Assembly: GCA_949498985.1 (NCBI GenBank)
Contig: CATECQ010000033.1
Span: forward strand, 1-33,170
Direction: 5' to 3'
DNA length: 33,170 nucleotides
Origin: Glaciecola sp. HTCC2999
GTDB taxonomy: Bacteria > Pseudomonadota > Gammaproteobacteria > Enterobacterales > Alteromonadaceae
The notes beneath the pieces are model-generated. The model was not told the origin of the DNA and did not search any database. It saw nothing but the letters and a program-made list of their open reading frames with translations. Within the stretch, counting starts at the first letter, position 1. Each line of letters starts with the position of its first letter. The position numbers and the translations under genes were made by a program. Of the stretch, positions 8,470 to 19,466 are shown piece after piece.

Positions 8470-10329
8470 ATGGCGACAAATTCTTCATTCACCAAAAATC
8501 TCTTTGTTGGGATTTGGAACGTTCTTAACTTTAGTCGAAAATTATTTTTCAATATTATTTTCATTGGTTTACTCATTCTGGTTATCGTGAGTATTGCTCA
8601 ATCGGGTGATGAAGAAATTAAAGTCCCTAAAGGTAGTGCGTTTGTATTAAAGCTTGATGGTAATCTCGTCATTGAAAAACAACGAACAGACCCTTTTGAT
8701 GAGTTTGCTTCTGAAGCTTTTGGTGGTGGAAGTGCGCCCAGTGAAGTACTCGTTCGTAACGTTGTTAAGGCACTCGACAATGCTAAACAGGATAAACGTA
8801 TCGCTGCATTAGTGCTGGATTTAAGTCGTTTCGGTGGTGGTGGTTTAGATAAACTGCGCACCGTTGCCGAAGCTATCGAAGATTTTAAAACGTCAGAAAA
8901 GCCAGTCATTGCAATTGGAGATTACTTCTCACAAAGTCAATATTACTTAGCTGCCCATGCCGATAACATTTACCTCAACCCTGAAGGCGGCATGTTATTT
9001 GACGGTTATAGCCGTAACCGTATGTATTACAAAGAAGCTATCGAAAAGCTAAAAGTCAAAACTCATGTATTCAAAGTGGGTACCTTTAAATCTGCGATTG
9101 AGCCTTATATTCGTAATGATATGTCTGATGCGGCTCGTGAAGCTAATGAAGCCTGGCTATCTGCATATTGGGAGCAATACAAAACTGATGTAGCTGCAGC
9201 CCGTGGTATTGAAGTCAGTAATTTTGATGATACTGTCGCTAATTTTATGCCAAAGTTTGAAGCCGTAGATGGTGATTTAGCTCAATATGCGCTGCAAAAC
9301 GGCTGGGTAGATGAATTAAAAACGCGTGAACAAATGCGTCAAGACATGATTGATTTAGTTGGTGAAAGTGAAAGTGGCAATAGCTATAAAGCAATTAGTT
9401 ACCGTAACTACTTAAAAAAAATTAATCTCCCTTTCCCTAAAACAGTCAAAGGCGATGCTGTTGCTGTTGTGGTAGCTAAAGGTACCATCCTAGATGGCAA
9501 ACAGTCTCCAGGCACTATTGGGGGTGATTCTACCGCCCGTTTATTACGCAAAGCGCGCCTTGATGAAAACGTCAAAGCGGTCGTTATGCATGTCGACTCT
9601 CCAGGTGGCAGTGCATTTGCTTCTGAAATTATTCGCCAAGAAGTAGAAGAATTACGTAATGTTGGCAAGCCAGTCGTCGCTTTAATGGGCACTTATGCTG
9701 CATCGGGTGGTTATTGGATATCAGCTAGTGCTGATAAAATTATTGCCTCCCCAAGTACAATTACAGGATCAATTGGTATATTTGGTATGCTAATGACATA
9801 TGAGGAATCTTTAGCTTACTTAGGCGTGTATAGTGATGGAGTACAAACAACAGAGTTTGGTTTCACTTCACTTGCAAAAACATTACCAGACAGTTTAGGT
9901 GACCTTATCCAACTCAATATTGAACGCGGATATAAAAAATTCCTGACTTTAGTTGCTGAAAATCGTGATATGACAATTGAACAGGTTGATGCTATTGCTC
10001 AAGGCCGTGTATGGATTGGATCGACAGCTTTAGAGCTAGGATTAGTAGATGAACTAGGCGCCTTAGATGAAGCATTAGCGGCAGCTGCTGAACTGGCTGA
10101 ATTAACCGATTATGAAGTGACCTATATTGAACGCACTTTATCGCCTAAGGAGCAATTTATCCAAGAATTATTGCGTAATACCTCTGTATGGTTGGTTAAT
10201 ACACAAGTAAGCCAATCAAATAGTCCGCTGGTAGATTTAATTCGTACAGTGGTTAAAGATATTAATGGCATAACACGTTTGAATGATCCAAAAGCAACTT
10301 ATGCGTTATGTTTAGAGTGTCAACTCTAG
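8470..10329 (+). CDS. sppA: Signal peptide peptidase SppA, 67-kDa type
   Basis: SppA is an inner-membrane serine protease, with its catalytic domain in the periplasm, that digests cleaved signal peptides. It has 619 residues (E. coli 618). One membrane segment spans about 27-43, followed by two S49 peptidase halves. The catalytic Lys is K207 in VGTFKSAIEPY and the nucleophile S412 in GTYAASGGYW, corresponding to Lys209 and Ser409 of E. coli. VMHVDSPGGSAFASEI (372-387) precedes the second domain. An ATG 33 bases earlier (8437) is in frame and would add 11 residues. I prefer 8470 because the protein then starts like other long SppA proteins, but neither start has a strong Shine-Dalgarno. A clear terminator follows. 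Confidence 0.93.
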   Translation: MATNSSFTKNLFVGIWNVLNFSRKLFFNIIFIGLLILVIVSIAQSGDEEIKVPKGSAFVLKLDGNLVIEKQRTDPFDEFASEAFGGGSAPSEVLVRNVVKALDNAKQDKRIAALVLDLSRFGGGGLDKLRTVAEAIEDFKTSEKPVIAIGDYFSQSQYYLAAHADNIYLNPEGGMLFDGYSRNRMYYKEAIEKLKVKTHVFKVGTFKSAIEPYIRNDMSDAAREANEAWLSAYWEQYKTDVAAARGIEVSNFDDTVANFMPKFEAVDGDLAQYALQNGWVDELKTREQMRQDMIDLVGESESGNSYKAISYRNYLKKINLPFPKTVKGDAVAVVVAKGTILDGKQSPGTIGGDSTARLLRKARLDENVKAVVMHVDSPGGSAFASEIIRQEVEELRNVGKPVVALMGTYAASGGYWISASADKIIASPSTITGSIGIFGMLMTYEESLAYLGVYSDGVQTTEFGFTSLAKTLPDSLGDLIQLNIERGYKKFLTLVAENRDMTIEQVDAIAQGRVWIGSTALELGLVDELGALDEALAAAAELAELTDYEVTYIERTLSPKEQFIQELLRNTSVWLVNTQVSQSNSPLVDLIRTVVKDINGITRLNDPKATYALCLECQL

Positions 10330-10358
10330 CGCTCAAGTATTTCAGAAATATTGTTATT

Positions 10359-10393
10359 AACGCTCAGCAGTTTGCACTCTGAGCGTTTTTTTT
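10359..10393 (+). terminator. Intrinsic terminator after sppA
   Basis: AACGCTCAG (10359-10367) pairs with CTGAGCGTT (10379-10387) across an 11-base loop, and a run of eight T residues covers 10386-10393. It starts 30 bases after the sppA stop and ends 23 bases before sprT. Confidence 0.92.
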
Positions 10394-10416
10394 AACTCAT
10401 ATAATGACAACATATC

Positions 10417-10914
10417 ATGACCACTTCACAACACGAACTTCAGCGCATTACTGAATATATTAATGAGTTAATTAAACAAGCAGAAATGTATTTTAATCGA
10501 TGCTTCCCGCCCCCTGCACTTTACTGGTTTACCAGTGGCACCAAAGCTGGCTATGCAGTATTAAACAACAACACCCTGCACTTACATGAACGTCTGTTTG
10601 CTGAGCATTCAGCCTATTATTGGTCCGATGTTATACCACATGAAGTTGCGCACCTCATTACTCATCAAGTATTTGGGCGCGTCAAACCTCATGGAAAAGA
10701 ATGGCAATCGGTAATGAAATATGTGTTTGCAGTAACACCATCTACGACACATCAATTACCCATTGAGCATCTTCGCAGAGTAAAACAGATAAAATATATG
10801 TGTCGATGTGGAGACATTAATTTATCGATGATCAGACACAATCGAGTTGTTCAAGGTAAACAAACATACCGCTGTCGCACTTGTGGTGACATATTAAGGA
10901 AAGTCGATACTTAA
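10417..10914 (+). CDS. sprT: SprT family zinc metalloprotease-like protein
   Basis: A 165-residue protein, the size of E. coli SprT. It contains a zinc-protease HExxH motif as HEVAH (75-79) and a probable third ligand in PHGKEW (His92). A C-terminal zinc ribbon has paired cysteines C129/C131 and C153/C156. The fold is related to the eukaryotic Spartan (SPRTN) DNA-protein crosslink protease; the bacterial role is not settled, and the name comes from effects on the bolA gene. The ATG at 10417 follows the sppA terminator by 23 bases with no strong Shine-Dalgarno. It converges on yfbV. Confidence 0.92.
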   Translation: MTTSQHELQRITEYINELIKQAEMYFNRCFPPPALYWFTSGTKAGYAVLNNNTLHLHERLFAEHSAYYWSDVIPHEVAHLITHQVFGRVKPHGKEWQSVMKYVFAVTPSTTHQLPIEHLRRVKQIKYMCRCGDINLSMIRHNRVVQGKQTYRCRTCGDILRKVDT

Positions 10915-10925
10915 TCTTATCGACT
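10902..10925. repeat. Hairpin straddling the sprT stop codon
   Basis: AGTCGATA (10902-10909) and TATCGACT (10918-10925) form an 8-bp stem with an 8-base loop; the sprT TAA lies in the loop. No T-tract follows on either strand, so it is not a classical terminator. It may end or stabilise the mRNA between the convergent sprT and yfbV. Confidence 0.4.
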
Positions 10926-10954
10926 AACGAGCGAACGACAATAATATATGATGA

Positions 10955-11401
10955 TTAAAACCAACGTTCTGTGAACGCTTTATCCAAGTCATCAAATGCC
11001 ATTTTCAAGAGTTTCGCTAATTCCATGTAACGCGGTATTTGTCGTGTTTGTGGAAAAGTACAGCCCTGCTCTTGCATTTTTTGGCGAATATCGGCATACC
11101 AAGACTGTAAACTAGGCGGTAAATCTTGATTCGCACGATGCCCCAACCAAATTTGCCCTTGTAATGGAATAATGAAAAACATCCCCCCCATAGCAATGGC
11201 TTGCGGTAAGTAACTCATTGAATGATTATTGATCAATAAAATAATAGTAAATATACCTAATGCAGGAAGTACTTTTATCGCAAATTTAGTGGCTGCGATC
11301 ACTCGACATTCAGGAAATAAGCTATATAACTCCCGTTTTAATGGCCAAGTTTTCATGTAAGCATGTCCATCCTTAACCATAGTGGCAATAGATAATGACA
11401 T
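10955..11401 (-). CDS. yfbV: YfbV, UPF0208 membrane protein
   Basis: A 148-residue protein matching the YfbV/UPF0208 family over its length: KTWPLKRELYSLFPECRVI near 17-35, two hydrophobic segments at about 42-58 and 66-83, QGQIWLGHR and a C-terminal YMELAKLLKMAFDDLDKAF block. In E. coli YfbV is an inner-membrane protein that helps insulate the Ter macrodomain from the rest of the chromosome with the tidL site; this role is known for E. coli and only presumed here. The ATG at 11399-11401 is preceded by a strong AAAGGGGG. An internal ATG at codon 8 is less likely. Its promoter should lie in the 196 bases shared with divergent trxB. Confidence 0.9.
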   Translation of the reverse strand: MSLSIATMVKDGHAYMKTWPLKRELYSLFPECRVIAATKFAIKVLPALGIFTIILLINNHSMSYLPQAIAMGGMFFIIPLQGQIWLGHRANQDLPPSLQSWYADIRQKMQEQGCTFPQTRQIPRYMELAKLLKMAFDDLDKAFTERWF

Positions 11402-11525
11402 TGCGCCCCCTTTAAATCTGTTTTTACACGATTAATTATACTAAATATTTACGTACTTAGGTAACATATGGACTACAAAATTATATTAATGGTAATAATA
11501 CAGATATAAATATTTTTTACCTTGA

Positions 11526-12551
<1,026 letters not shown>

Positions 12552-12553
12552 TT

Positions 12554-12586
12554 AAAAAAGCGAGCGATGAGCTCGCTTTTTTTATT
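12554..12586 (+). terminator. Intrinsic terminator after trxB
   Basis: GCGAGC (12560-12565) pairs with GCTCGC (12571-12576) around a 5-base loop, extended by six A (12554-12559) against the T run 12577-12583. The structure works on both strands. It ends only 6 bases before the aat start codon, which is unusual. Confidence 0.92.
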
Positions 12587-12592
12587 TCACCT

Positions 12593-13326
12593 ATGATCAC
12601 CCTACCCGAACTCGCACATTACTCCACTGACTTCCCTGATCATGCTCAAGCATTAACAGAACCCAACGGTTTGCTTGCGTTTGGAGGCGATTTATCTGTC
12701 AAGCGACTGGAAAGTGCTTATCGTCAAGGGATATTTCCTTGGTTTAGTCAAGACGAGCCGATTTTATGGTGGTCACCTGATCCTCGAGGTGTGTTACCCT
12801 TGGATGAGCTATATATTAGTAAATCCACACGTAAATGGCTTAATAAATCCCAACATACTATCACTATTAATCATGCATTTGATGCGGTTATTACCGCATG
12901 TGCAGCTATCCCTAGAAGCCCTATAGTCCACGAGGATGGCAGTATTGTCCAAAACGGCACATGGATCACGCAGAGCATGATAAATGCTTATAAGGACCTC
13001 CATAAGGCTAAATTAGCGCATTCTATAGAAGTATGGAATGAAGCAAACCAATTAGTGGGCGGGTTATATGGCGTGGGAATAAATGGTGTGTTCTGTGGTG
13101 AATCTATGTTTCACATTGAACCGAACACGTCAAAGCTTGCATTTATTGCTTTGGTTAGGCACATGGAACAATACAATGGGATATTCATTGATTGTCAGAT
13201 GCAAAACCCCTACCTCGCCTCAATGGGTGTTATCGAAGTACCTCGATATGAATATTTACAAAAACTCCATTTAGCGACAGATATGCGCATGCCTTTAGAT
13301 ATGTGGCAACCACAAGGAGTGGTATT

Positions 13327-13330
<4 letters not shown>
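12593..13330 (+). CDS. aat: Leucyl/phenylalanyl-tRNA--protein transferase
   Basis: Aat adds Leu or Phe from aminoacyl-tRNA to proteins with N-terminal Lys or Arg, making N-degrons read by ClpS. It has 245 residues, slightly longer than the E. coli enzyme. Family blocks: EPNGLLAFGGDLS (23-35), GIFPWF (46-51), LWWSPDPR (58-65), HSIEVW, FCGESMF and DCQMQN. Relative to E. coli about 12 extra residues lie near 106-119, before GTWIT. The ATG at 12593 gives the family N terminus but has no Shine-Dalgarno and sits just after the trxB terminator. Its TGA stop overlaps the bpt GTG start by 4 bases, so the two transferases are likely coupled. Confidence 0.95.
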
Positions 13331-14339
<1,009 letters not shown>

Positions 14340-14410
14340 TCCCGTTTAATGGTTTTGATTAGAGTGATTCTGGCATCAAAATGTCGACTCAATCATCAAT
14401 CAACAGACAT

Positions 14411-14438
14411 AAAAAACCGACATATTTGTCGGTTTTTT
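14411..14438. terminator. Bidirectional intrinsic terminator between infA and clpA
   Basis: AAAAAACCGACA (14411-14422) and TGTCGGTTTTTT (14427-14438) form a perfect 12-bp stem with a TATT loop and six T on each strand's 3' side. It serves rightward infA and leftward clpA, whose stop lies 15 bases away. Confidence 0.95.
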
Positions 14439-14452
14439 ATTGACTAAAATGA

Positions 14453-16732
14453 CTATTTTTCAACCGTTAACACCGGGTCAATGACCTCAGCAGAAGTATA
14501 AGTAAACTGCAATTCATTATCTTTCAATCCTATCGTCACAGAACCACCGGCAGATAACGATCCAAATAGCAGTTCATTCGCCAGTTCTTTTTTGACCTTT
14601 TCTTGGATCAAACGCCCCATTGGTCTAGCACCCATAGCTTTATCATAGCCTTGCTCAGCTAACCATGTCCGCGCTTGTGGAGAGACCTCCAAAGAAACAC
14701 TTTTAGCATCTAGTTGAACTTGTAACTCAATCAAGAATTTATCAACGACTTGTAAAATCACATCTTGCTCTAAATGATTAAACCAAATAATACCATCAAG
14801 ACGATTTCTAAATTCTGGCGAAAAGACTTTATTGATTTCTGATAAGGCATCATGTGAGTGGTCTTGTTGCTTGAAGCCAATCGATTTTCGGACAGTCTCT
14901 TGAACTCCGGCATTGGTTGTCATCACCAGTACTACATTACGGAAATCAACTTTGCGTCCATTATTATCCGTTAACGTACCATGATCCATAACTTGTAATA
15001 AAATATTGTAGATATCACTGTGCGCTTTTTCAATTTCATCGAGCAACACAACAGAATAAGGATTTTTTATTACTGCGTCGGTGAGTAACCCACCTTGATC
15101 AAAGCCTACGTAACCAGGAGGTGCGCCGATTAAACGTGATACCGCATGACGTTCCATATACTCGGACATATCAAAACGAACCAACTCGACGCCCATAATC
15201 TTCGCTAACTGCGCTGTCACTTCAGTCTTACCTACACCGGTAGGACCCGCAAATAAGAAATTACCTATCGGTTTTTGTTCAGTTCCTAATCCTGAGCGTG
15301 ATAAATGTATCGCATCAGTGAGTGTTTCGATCGCTTTATCTTGTCCAAAAACAACCATTTTCAGGTTTCGTCCAAGATTTTTTAATACTTCCATATCGGA
15401 TGCAGATACGGATTTTTCTGGAATTCGAGCAATTTTTGCAATAATTTTTTCAATATCGAGTTCATTAATTTCTTCAACACGTTCTGCTTCAGGAAGTAAA
15501 CGTCTTGATGCACCGGCTTCATCAATCACATCAATAGCTTTATCAGGCAGTTGTCGTTCATTAATGTATTTCGCTGATAGCTCAGCAGCCGCTTGAATCG
15601 CTTTATTTGTATACTTCACACTATGATGCTCTTCATAACGTGATTTTAAACCCATCAATATTTTTGTCGTATCAACGACGCTCGGCTCAACAATATCAAC
15701 TTTTTGGAAACGACGGGCCAGTGCTCGGTCTTTTTCAAAAATGGATTGATATTCTTGGTAAGTCGTCGAACCAACACATCGTAATTCACCACTGGACAAT
15801 TTAGGTTTGAGTAAATTAGACGCATCCATAACTCCACCAGAGGCCGCACCTGCACCGATGATGGTATGGATTTCGTCAATAAATAAAATGGCATCGGGAT
15901 CATCGCTCAACTCTTTTAAAATACCTTTAAGACGTTTTTCAAAATCACCACGGTATTTCGTACCAGCTAATAAACCACCTAAATCTAGAGAGTATACCGT
16001 ACAAGATGCGATGACATCAGGCACATCATCATGCACAATTCGATAAGCTAACCCTTCGGCAATAGCCGTTTTACCCACACCGGCTTCCCCTACAAGTAAT
16101 GGGTTATTTTTGCGCCGGCGGCATAAAATTTGAATCGTTCTTTCCACCTCATGATCACGTCCAATCAACGGATCGACTTTGCCTTCTTTTGAGTGAGCAT
16201 TAAGGTTAGTCGTATACTTACTTAACATTGATGAATTTTCTTCACCTTCTTCACCACTCGCTTGGGTGTCTTGTTCGTTCGTAGTCTCTTCACCTGACTT
16301 ACTAACTCCGTGAGAAATAAAGTTAACCACATCTAAACGTGTTACATCAGATTTCTTAAGAATATAAACGGCTTGTGACTCTTGCTCACTAAAAATGGCA
16401 ACGAGGACATTCGCCCCGGTCACTTCTCCCTTACCAGAGGACTGAACATGGAATACAGCTCGTTGAAGCACACGTTGAAAGCCTAATGTTGGCTGAGTTT
16501 CTTGAGGGTTATCTGGATCTTCAACCATCAAAGGTGTCGTATCTTGAACAAAATCAGTTAGCTCTTTTCTAATAAGCTCTATATCTGCGTTACACGCTTT
16601 TAAAGCTTCTATCGCAGCGACGTTATCTAACAATGCCAATAATAAGTGTTCAACGGTCATAAACTCATGTTTATGCTGACGTGCATAGATAAAAGCTTCG
16701 TTTAATGTGTTTTCTAAATCTTTATTCAACAT
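14453..16732 (-). CDS. clpA: ATP-dependent Clp protease ATP-binding subunit ClpA
   Basis: ClpA is the AAA+ unfoldase that feeds substrates to ClpP. It has 759 residues (E. coli 758). The Clp N domain covers about 1-145, followed by an acidic linker (148-166). AAA+ module 1 has Walker A GEAGVGKT (215-222) and Walker B ILFIDEIH (282-289); module 2 has Walker A GPTGVGKT (496-503) and VVLLDEIEKA (561-570). The ClpP-docking tripeptide is IGF (618-620), where E. coli ClpA has IGL and ClpX has IGF. The start ATG (16730-16732) is preceded by GAGG 8 bases upstream; a TTG 21 bases earlier is in frame but not family-like. It follows clpS by 27 bases as an operon. Confidence 0.98.
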   Translation of the reverse strand: MLNKDLENTLNEAFIYARQHKHEFMTVEHLLLALLDNVAAIEALKACNADIELIRKELTDFVQDTTPLMVEDPDNPQETQPTLGFQRVLQRAVFHVQSSGKGEVTGANVLVAIFSEQESQAVYILKKSDVTRLDVVNFISHGVSKSGEETTNEQDTQASGEEGEENSSMLSKYTTNLNAHSKEGKVDPLIGRDHEVERTIQILCRRRKNNPLLVGEAGVGKTAIAEGLAYRIVHDDVPDVIASCTVYSLDLGGLLAGTKYRGDFEKRLKGILKELSDDPDAILFIDEIHTIIGAGAASGGVMDASNLLKPKLSSGELRCVGSTTYQEYQSIFEKDRALARRFQKVDIVEPSVVDTTKILMGLKSRYEEHHSVKYTNKAIQAAAELSAKYINERQLPDKAIDVIDEAGASRRLLPEAERVEEINELDIEKIIAKIARIPEKSVSASDMEVLKNLGRNLKMVVFGQDKAIETLTDAIHLSRSGLGTEQKPIGNFLFAGPTGVGKTEVTAQLAKIMGVELVRFDMSEYMERHAVSRLIGAPPGYVGFDQGGLLTDAVIKNPYSVVLLDEIEKAHSDIYNILLQVMDHGTLTDNNGRKVDFRNVVLVMTTNAGVQETVRKSIGFKQQDHSHDALSEINKVFSPEFRNRLDGIIWFNHLEQDVILQVVDKFLIELQVQLDAKSVSLEVSPQARTWLAEQGYDKAMGARPMGRLIQEKVKKELANELLFGSLSAGGSVTIGLKDNELQFTYTSAEVIDPVLTVEK

Positions 16733-16759
16733 GTGAATAACCTCAAAGGTCAAAAATGT

Positions 16760-17068
16760 TTAAGCTTGTTCTAGTGAACATAGCAATGGGTGTTGATGTT
16801 TCTGTGCATATTGATTAACTTGCATTACTTTTGTTTCAGCAATTTCAGCAGTATATACGCCACAAACGGCTTTTCCTTGATAATGCACGGTTAACATTAT
16901 TTGATTAGCCTTTTCGCCGTCCATGTTAAAAAAGCGACATAACACATCGACTACAAACTCCATCGGCGTGTAGTCATCATTATTTAATATTACTTTGTAC
17001 ATCGGTGGTGGCTGAAGCTTATTATCTAACTTACTATCATCGATGATACTGGTATTGTCTTTACTCAT
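16760..17068 (-). CDS. clpS: ClpS, N-degron adaptor for ClpAP
   Basis: ClpS binds Leu, Phe, Trp or Tyr N termini and delivers them to ClpA, and it blocks other ClpA substrates. It has 102 residues. A flexible N-terminal arm (1-22) is needed in relatives for handover to ClpA. The binding pocket residues are visible as [12 protein letters not shown] (29-40; N30, D31, T34, M36) and VHYQG (61-65; H62). It lies first in clpS-clpA and is divergent from cspD, as in E. coli. The ATG has only a distant AGG as Shine-Dalgarno. Confidence 0.97.
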   Translation of the reverse strand: MSKDNTSIIDDSKLDNKLQPPPMYKVILNNDDYTPMEFVVDVLCRFFNMDGEKANQIMLTVHYQGKAVCGVYTAEIAETKVMQVNQYAQKHQHPLLCSLEQA

Positions 17069-17125
17069 TATAAATATAAAGCCTAATCATAATTTTTGTT
17101 TTTCAAATATTTCTGATACCTAACC

Positions 17126-17155
17126 TTGACAGATCGCCTAGGTAATATCTACCTT
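17126..17155 (+). promoter_or_regulatory. Possible cspD promoter
   Basis: A perfect -35 hexamer TTGACA (17126-17131) is followed after 18 bases by TACCTT (17150-17155), a poor -10. AGGTA/TACCT (17140-17144 and 17150-17154) form a small inverted repeat here. The cspD leader would be about 105 bases. The rest of the clpS-cspD gap is AT-rich with nothing else clear. Confidence 0.3.
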
Positions 17156-17267
17156 TAAACATAGATGTATGTGAATGCACTGTTCAAACATTATTACTAT
17201 TTATTACTTTTCATTATATTTATTAGTGGGGATTTTTCATCACAGATCAAGTTTTTAAGGAAATAGT

Positions 17268-17504
17268 ATGTCAATCGGTAAAGTAAAGTGGTTTAACAAC
17301 ACAAAGGGATTTGGGTTCATTATTCCTGAAGATGGTGGTGAAGATATTTTTGCTCATTATTCCACAATAAACATGGACGGATATCGAGCTTTAAAAGCGG
17401 GCCAATCGGTCACTTATGACCTCATTGAGGGCCCCAAAGGTCTGCACGCTGAAAATATTTCAATCGATGAAGATCATAATAGCGAAAACGAAGAGGGAAA
17501 CTAG
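17268..17504 (+). CDS. cspD: CspD-type cold shock domain protein
   Basis: A 78-residue single cold-shock domain with RNP1 KGFGFI (13-18) and RNP2 DIFAHY (26-31). The central HYSTINMDGYRALKAGQSV block and position divergent from clpS-clpA mark it as CspD rather than CspA. In E. coli CspD is induced in stationary phase or starvation and inhibits DNA replication. The short acidic tail (about 67-78, rich in D/E/N) is variable in the family. AAGGAA lies 7 bases before the ATG. The 165 bases that follow hold no clear terminator or gene. Confidence 0.94.
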   Translation: MSIGKVKWFNNTKGFGFIIPEDGGEDIFAHYSTINMDGYRALKAGQSVTYDLIEGPKGLHAENISIDEDHNSENEEGN

Positions 17505-17669
17505 TCGCAATATTTAATTAGAAAAAGAGTATCAGCTAGTGAGTTATTTATGAACATTTCAATTTTTATGTCATTGCCTGACCACTCAACAACGCTTTAT
17601 CGTAAGCACGTTATGAGATACCATCTGTGTCAGTAAATTTTGATATATTTGTTAGTAGACTTCTAGTTC

Positions 17670-18260
17670 ATGAAATCTTATCGCACCCAATCCAACCTCA
17701 AACGTTCGCGTAAACCCGTTAACGAAAAGCAGATCGTCGTGTTATTTAACAAGCCTTTCAATGTGTTGACGCAATTTACCGATCAAGAAGGACGCCAGAC
17801 TTTAAAAGATTTTATCGATATCCCAAACATTTATGCTGCAGGCAGATTAGATCGTGATAGTGAAGGATTACTGGTACTCACTAATGATGGTAAATTACAA
17901 CATACCCTTGCCCACCCCACTCACAAAACAACTAAAACTTACTGGGTACAAGTGGAAGGTGACATCACGGCAGAAGCGATTGCACAATTATCACAAGGAG
18001 TAAAACTTAAAGATGGGATGACCGCGCCAGCTCAAGTAGAAAAAATAGCCACACCCAACCTATGGCCTCGAACGCCACCTATCCGTGAACGAGCTTCGAT
18101 TCCCACTTCATGGCTCAGTATCACCATTAGTGAAGGTCGCAATAGACAGGTCAGACGTATGACCGCTCACGTTAACTTCCCGACCCTAAGATTAATACGT
18201 TATCGAATAGGTCAATGGACGATTGATAATATTCCAAATGGTGAGTATCAGATTCTCTAG
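17670..18260 (+). CDS. rluE: 23S rRNA pseudouridine synthase, RluE type
   Basis: A 196-residue RsuA-family pseudouridine synthase lacking the S4 domain. RluE modifies U2457 of 23S rRNA in E. coli. The catalytic aspartate is D61 in [19 protein letters not shown]; also visible are FNKPFNVL (26-33), KTYWVQVEG and [10 protein letters not shown]. RluF/RsuA members would carry an N-terminal S4 domain, which is absent; the N-terminal 20 residues are basic instead. The ATG at 17670 is the first possible start after an in-frame TAG (17664-17666) but has no recognisable Shine-Dalgarno. It lies 87 bases before mnmA. Confidence 0.9.
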   Translation: MKSYRTQSNLKRSRKPVNEKQIVVLFNKPFNVLTQFTDQEGRQTLKDFIDIPNIYAAGRLDRDSEGLLVLTNDGKLQHTLAHPTHKTTKTYWVQVEGDITAEAIAQLSQGVKLKDGMTAPAQVEKIATPNLWPRTPPIRERASIPTSWLSITISEGRNRQVRRMTAHVNFPTLRLIRYRIGQWTIDNIPNGEYQIL

Positions 18261-18347
18261 TTTGCAGGTGAAAGCTTGGGCAAGGATTGCTATAATAAAC
18301 GTCAAATTAAACCTGCACACATTAACCGAGATTTTATCATTTTGAGT

Positions 18348-19466
18348 ATGCCTATCCCTGACCATGTTATTCCTACCGACACAAAAGTAATAGTGGGTAT
18401 GTCGGGAGGCGTGGACTCCTCTGTTTCTGCTTACTTATTGAAAGAACAAGGCTTCCAAGTAGAAGGCGTGTTCATGAAAAACTGGGAAGAAGATGATAAT
18501 GATGAGTATTGTGCTGCGGCAGAAGATTTAGCGGATGCGCAAGCTGTTGCTGATAAACTCGGGATTACCTTGCACAGCATTAACTTTGCAGCTGAATATT
18601 GGGATAATGTATTTGAATATTTTTTAGCCGAATACAAAGCCGGGCGTACGCCAAACCCTGACATTATGTGTAACAAAGAAATAAAATTTAAAGCCTTTTT
18701 AGAATATGCTGCAGAAGATTTAGGGGCTGATTATATTGCTACTGGTCACTATGTATCTCGTGCTAAAAACGGGGATAAATGGGAAATGTTACGCGGCTGT
18801 GATCAAAACAAAGATCAAAGTTATTTTCTCTACACATTATCCCATGAACATATTGCTAAAACCTTGTTCCCTATTGGACATTTAGAAAAACCAGTAGTGC
18901 GTGAAATTGCGGAAGCTCAAGGGTTAGTGACGCATGATAAAAAAGATTCGACGGGTATTTGTTTTATTGGTGAACGTAAATTCACTGATTTTTTAAGCCA
19001 ATACCTACCGGCTCAACCAGGCGATATTTATACTTTTGAAGGCGAAAAAATTGGTGAGCATCAAGGTTTGATGTATCACACATTAGGTCAGCGCAAAGGC
19101 TTACTTATTGGTGGTACTCGCGACCATGGTGATGATCCTTGGTATGTTGTAGATAAAGATATGACTAACAATCGCCTTATTGTTGGTCAAGGTGCGAATC
19201 ATCCTCGCCTATATTCTGATGGCTTAATTGCAACACAACTCGATTGGGTCTCTCGAACTGAACTCACCGAACCAACTCGCATGACCGTCAAAACACGTTA
19301 TCGTCAGGCCGATATTCATTGTGTCGTTACTCCCATCGATGCTGACAGTGTAGAAGTAATATTTGATAGCCCTCAGAAGGCGGTCACCCCAGGTCAATCT
19401 GCTGTATTTTACCAAGGTCCGGTTTGTCTAGGCGGCGGAATTATAGAGAGTTATATACGGACATGA
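18348..19466 (+). CDS. mnmA: tRNA-specific 2-thiouridylase MnmA
   Basis: MnmA thiolates U34 of tRNA-Lys, -Glu and -Gln, taking sulfur from the Tus relay. It has 372 residues (E. coli 368). The PP-loop SGGVDSS is at 19-25. The two catalytic cysteines are C108 in [13 protein letters not shown] and C205 in [19 protein letters not shown] and the C-terminal CLGGGII are also typical. An in-frame TTG at 18276 would add 24 non-homologous residues, so the ATG at 18348 is preferred, though its Shine-Dalgarno is weak. The TGA stop overlaps the hflD ATG (ATGA, 19463-19466), the usual mnmA-hflD arrangement. Confidence 0.97.
   Translation: MPIPDHVIPTDTKVIVGMSGGVDSSVSAYLLKEQGFQVEGVFMKNWEEDDNDEYCAAAEDLADAQAVADKLGITLHSINFAAEYWDNVFEYFLAEYKAGRTPNPDIMCNKEIKFKAFLEYAAEDLGADYIATGHYVSRAKNGDKWEMLRGCDQNKDQSYFLYTLSHEHIAKTLFPIGHLEKPVVREIAEAQGLVTHDKKDSTGICFIGERKFTDFLSQYLPAQPGDIYTFEGEKIGEHQGLMYHTLGQRKGLLIGGTRDHGDDPWYVVDKDMTNNRLIVGQGANHPRLYSDGLIATQLDWVSRTELTEPTRMTVKTRYRQADIHCVVTPIDADSVEVIFDSPQKAVTPGQSAVFYQGPVCLGGGIIESYIRT

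Noticed and set aside
17550-17636. Small 28-codon frame between cspD and rluE, starting MNISIFMSLP
   Set aside because: It has a start and a weak GTGAG upstream, but no homology I recognise and no context; frames of this length are expected by chance.
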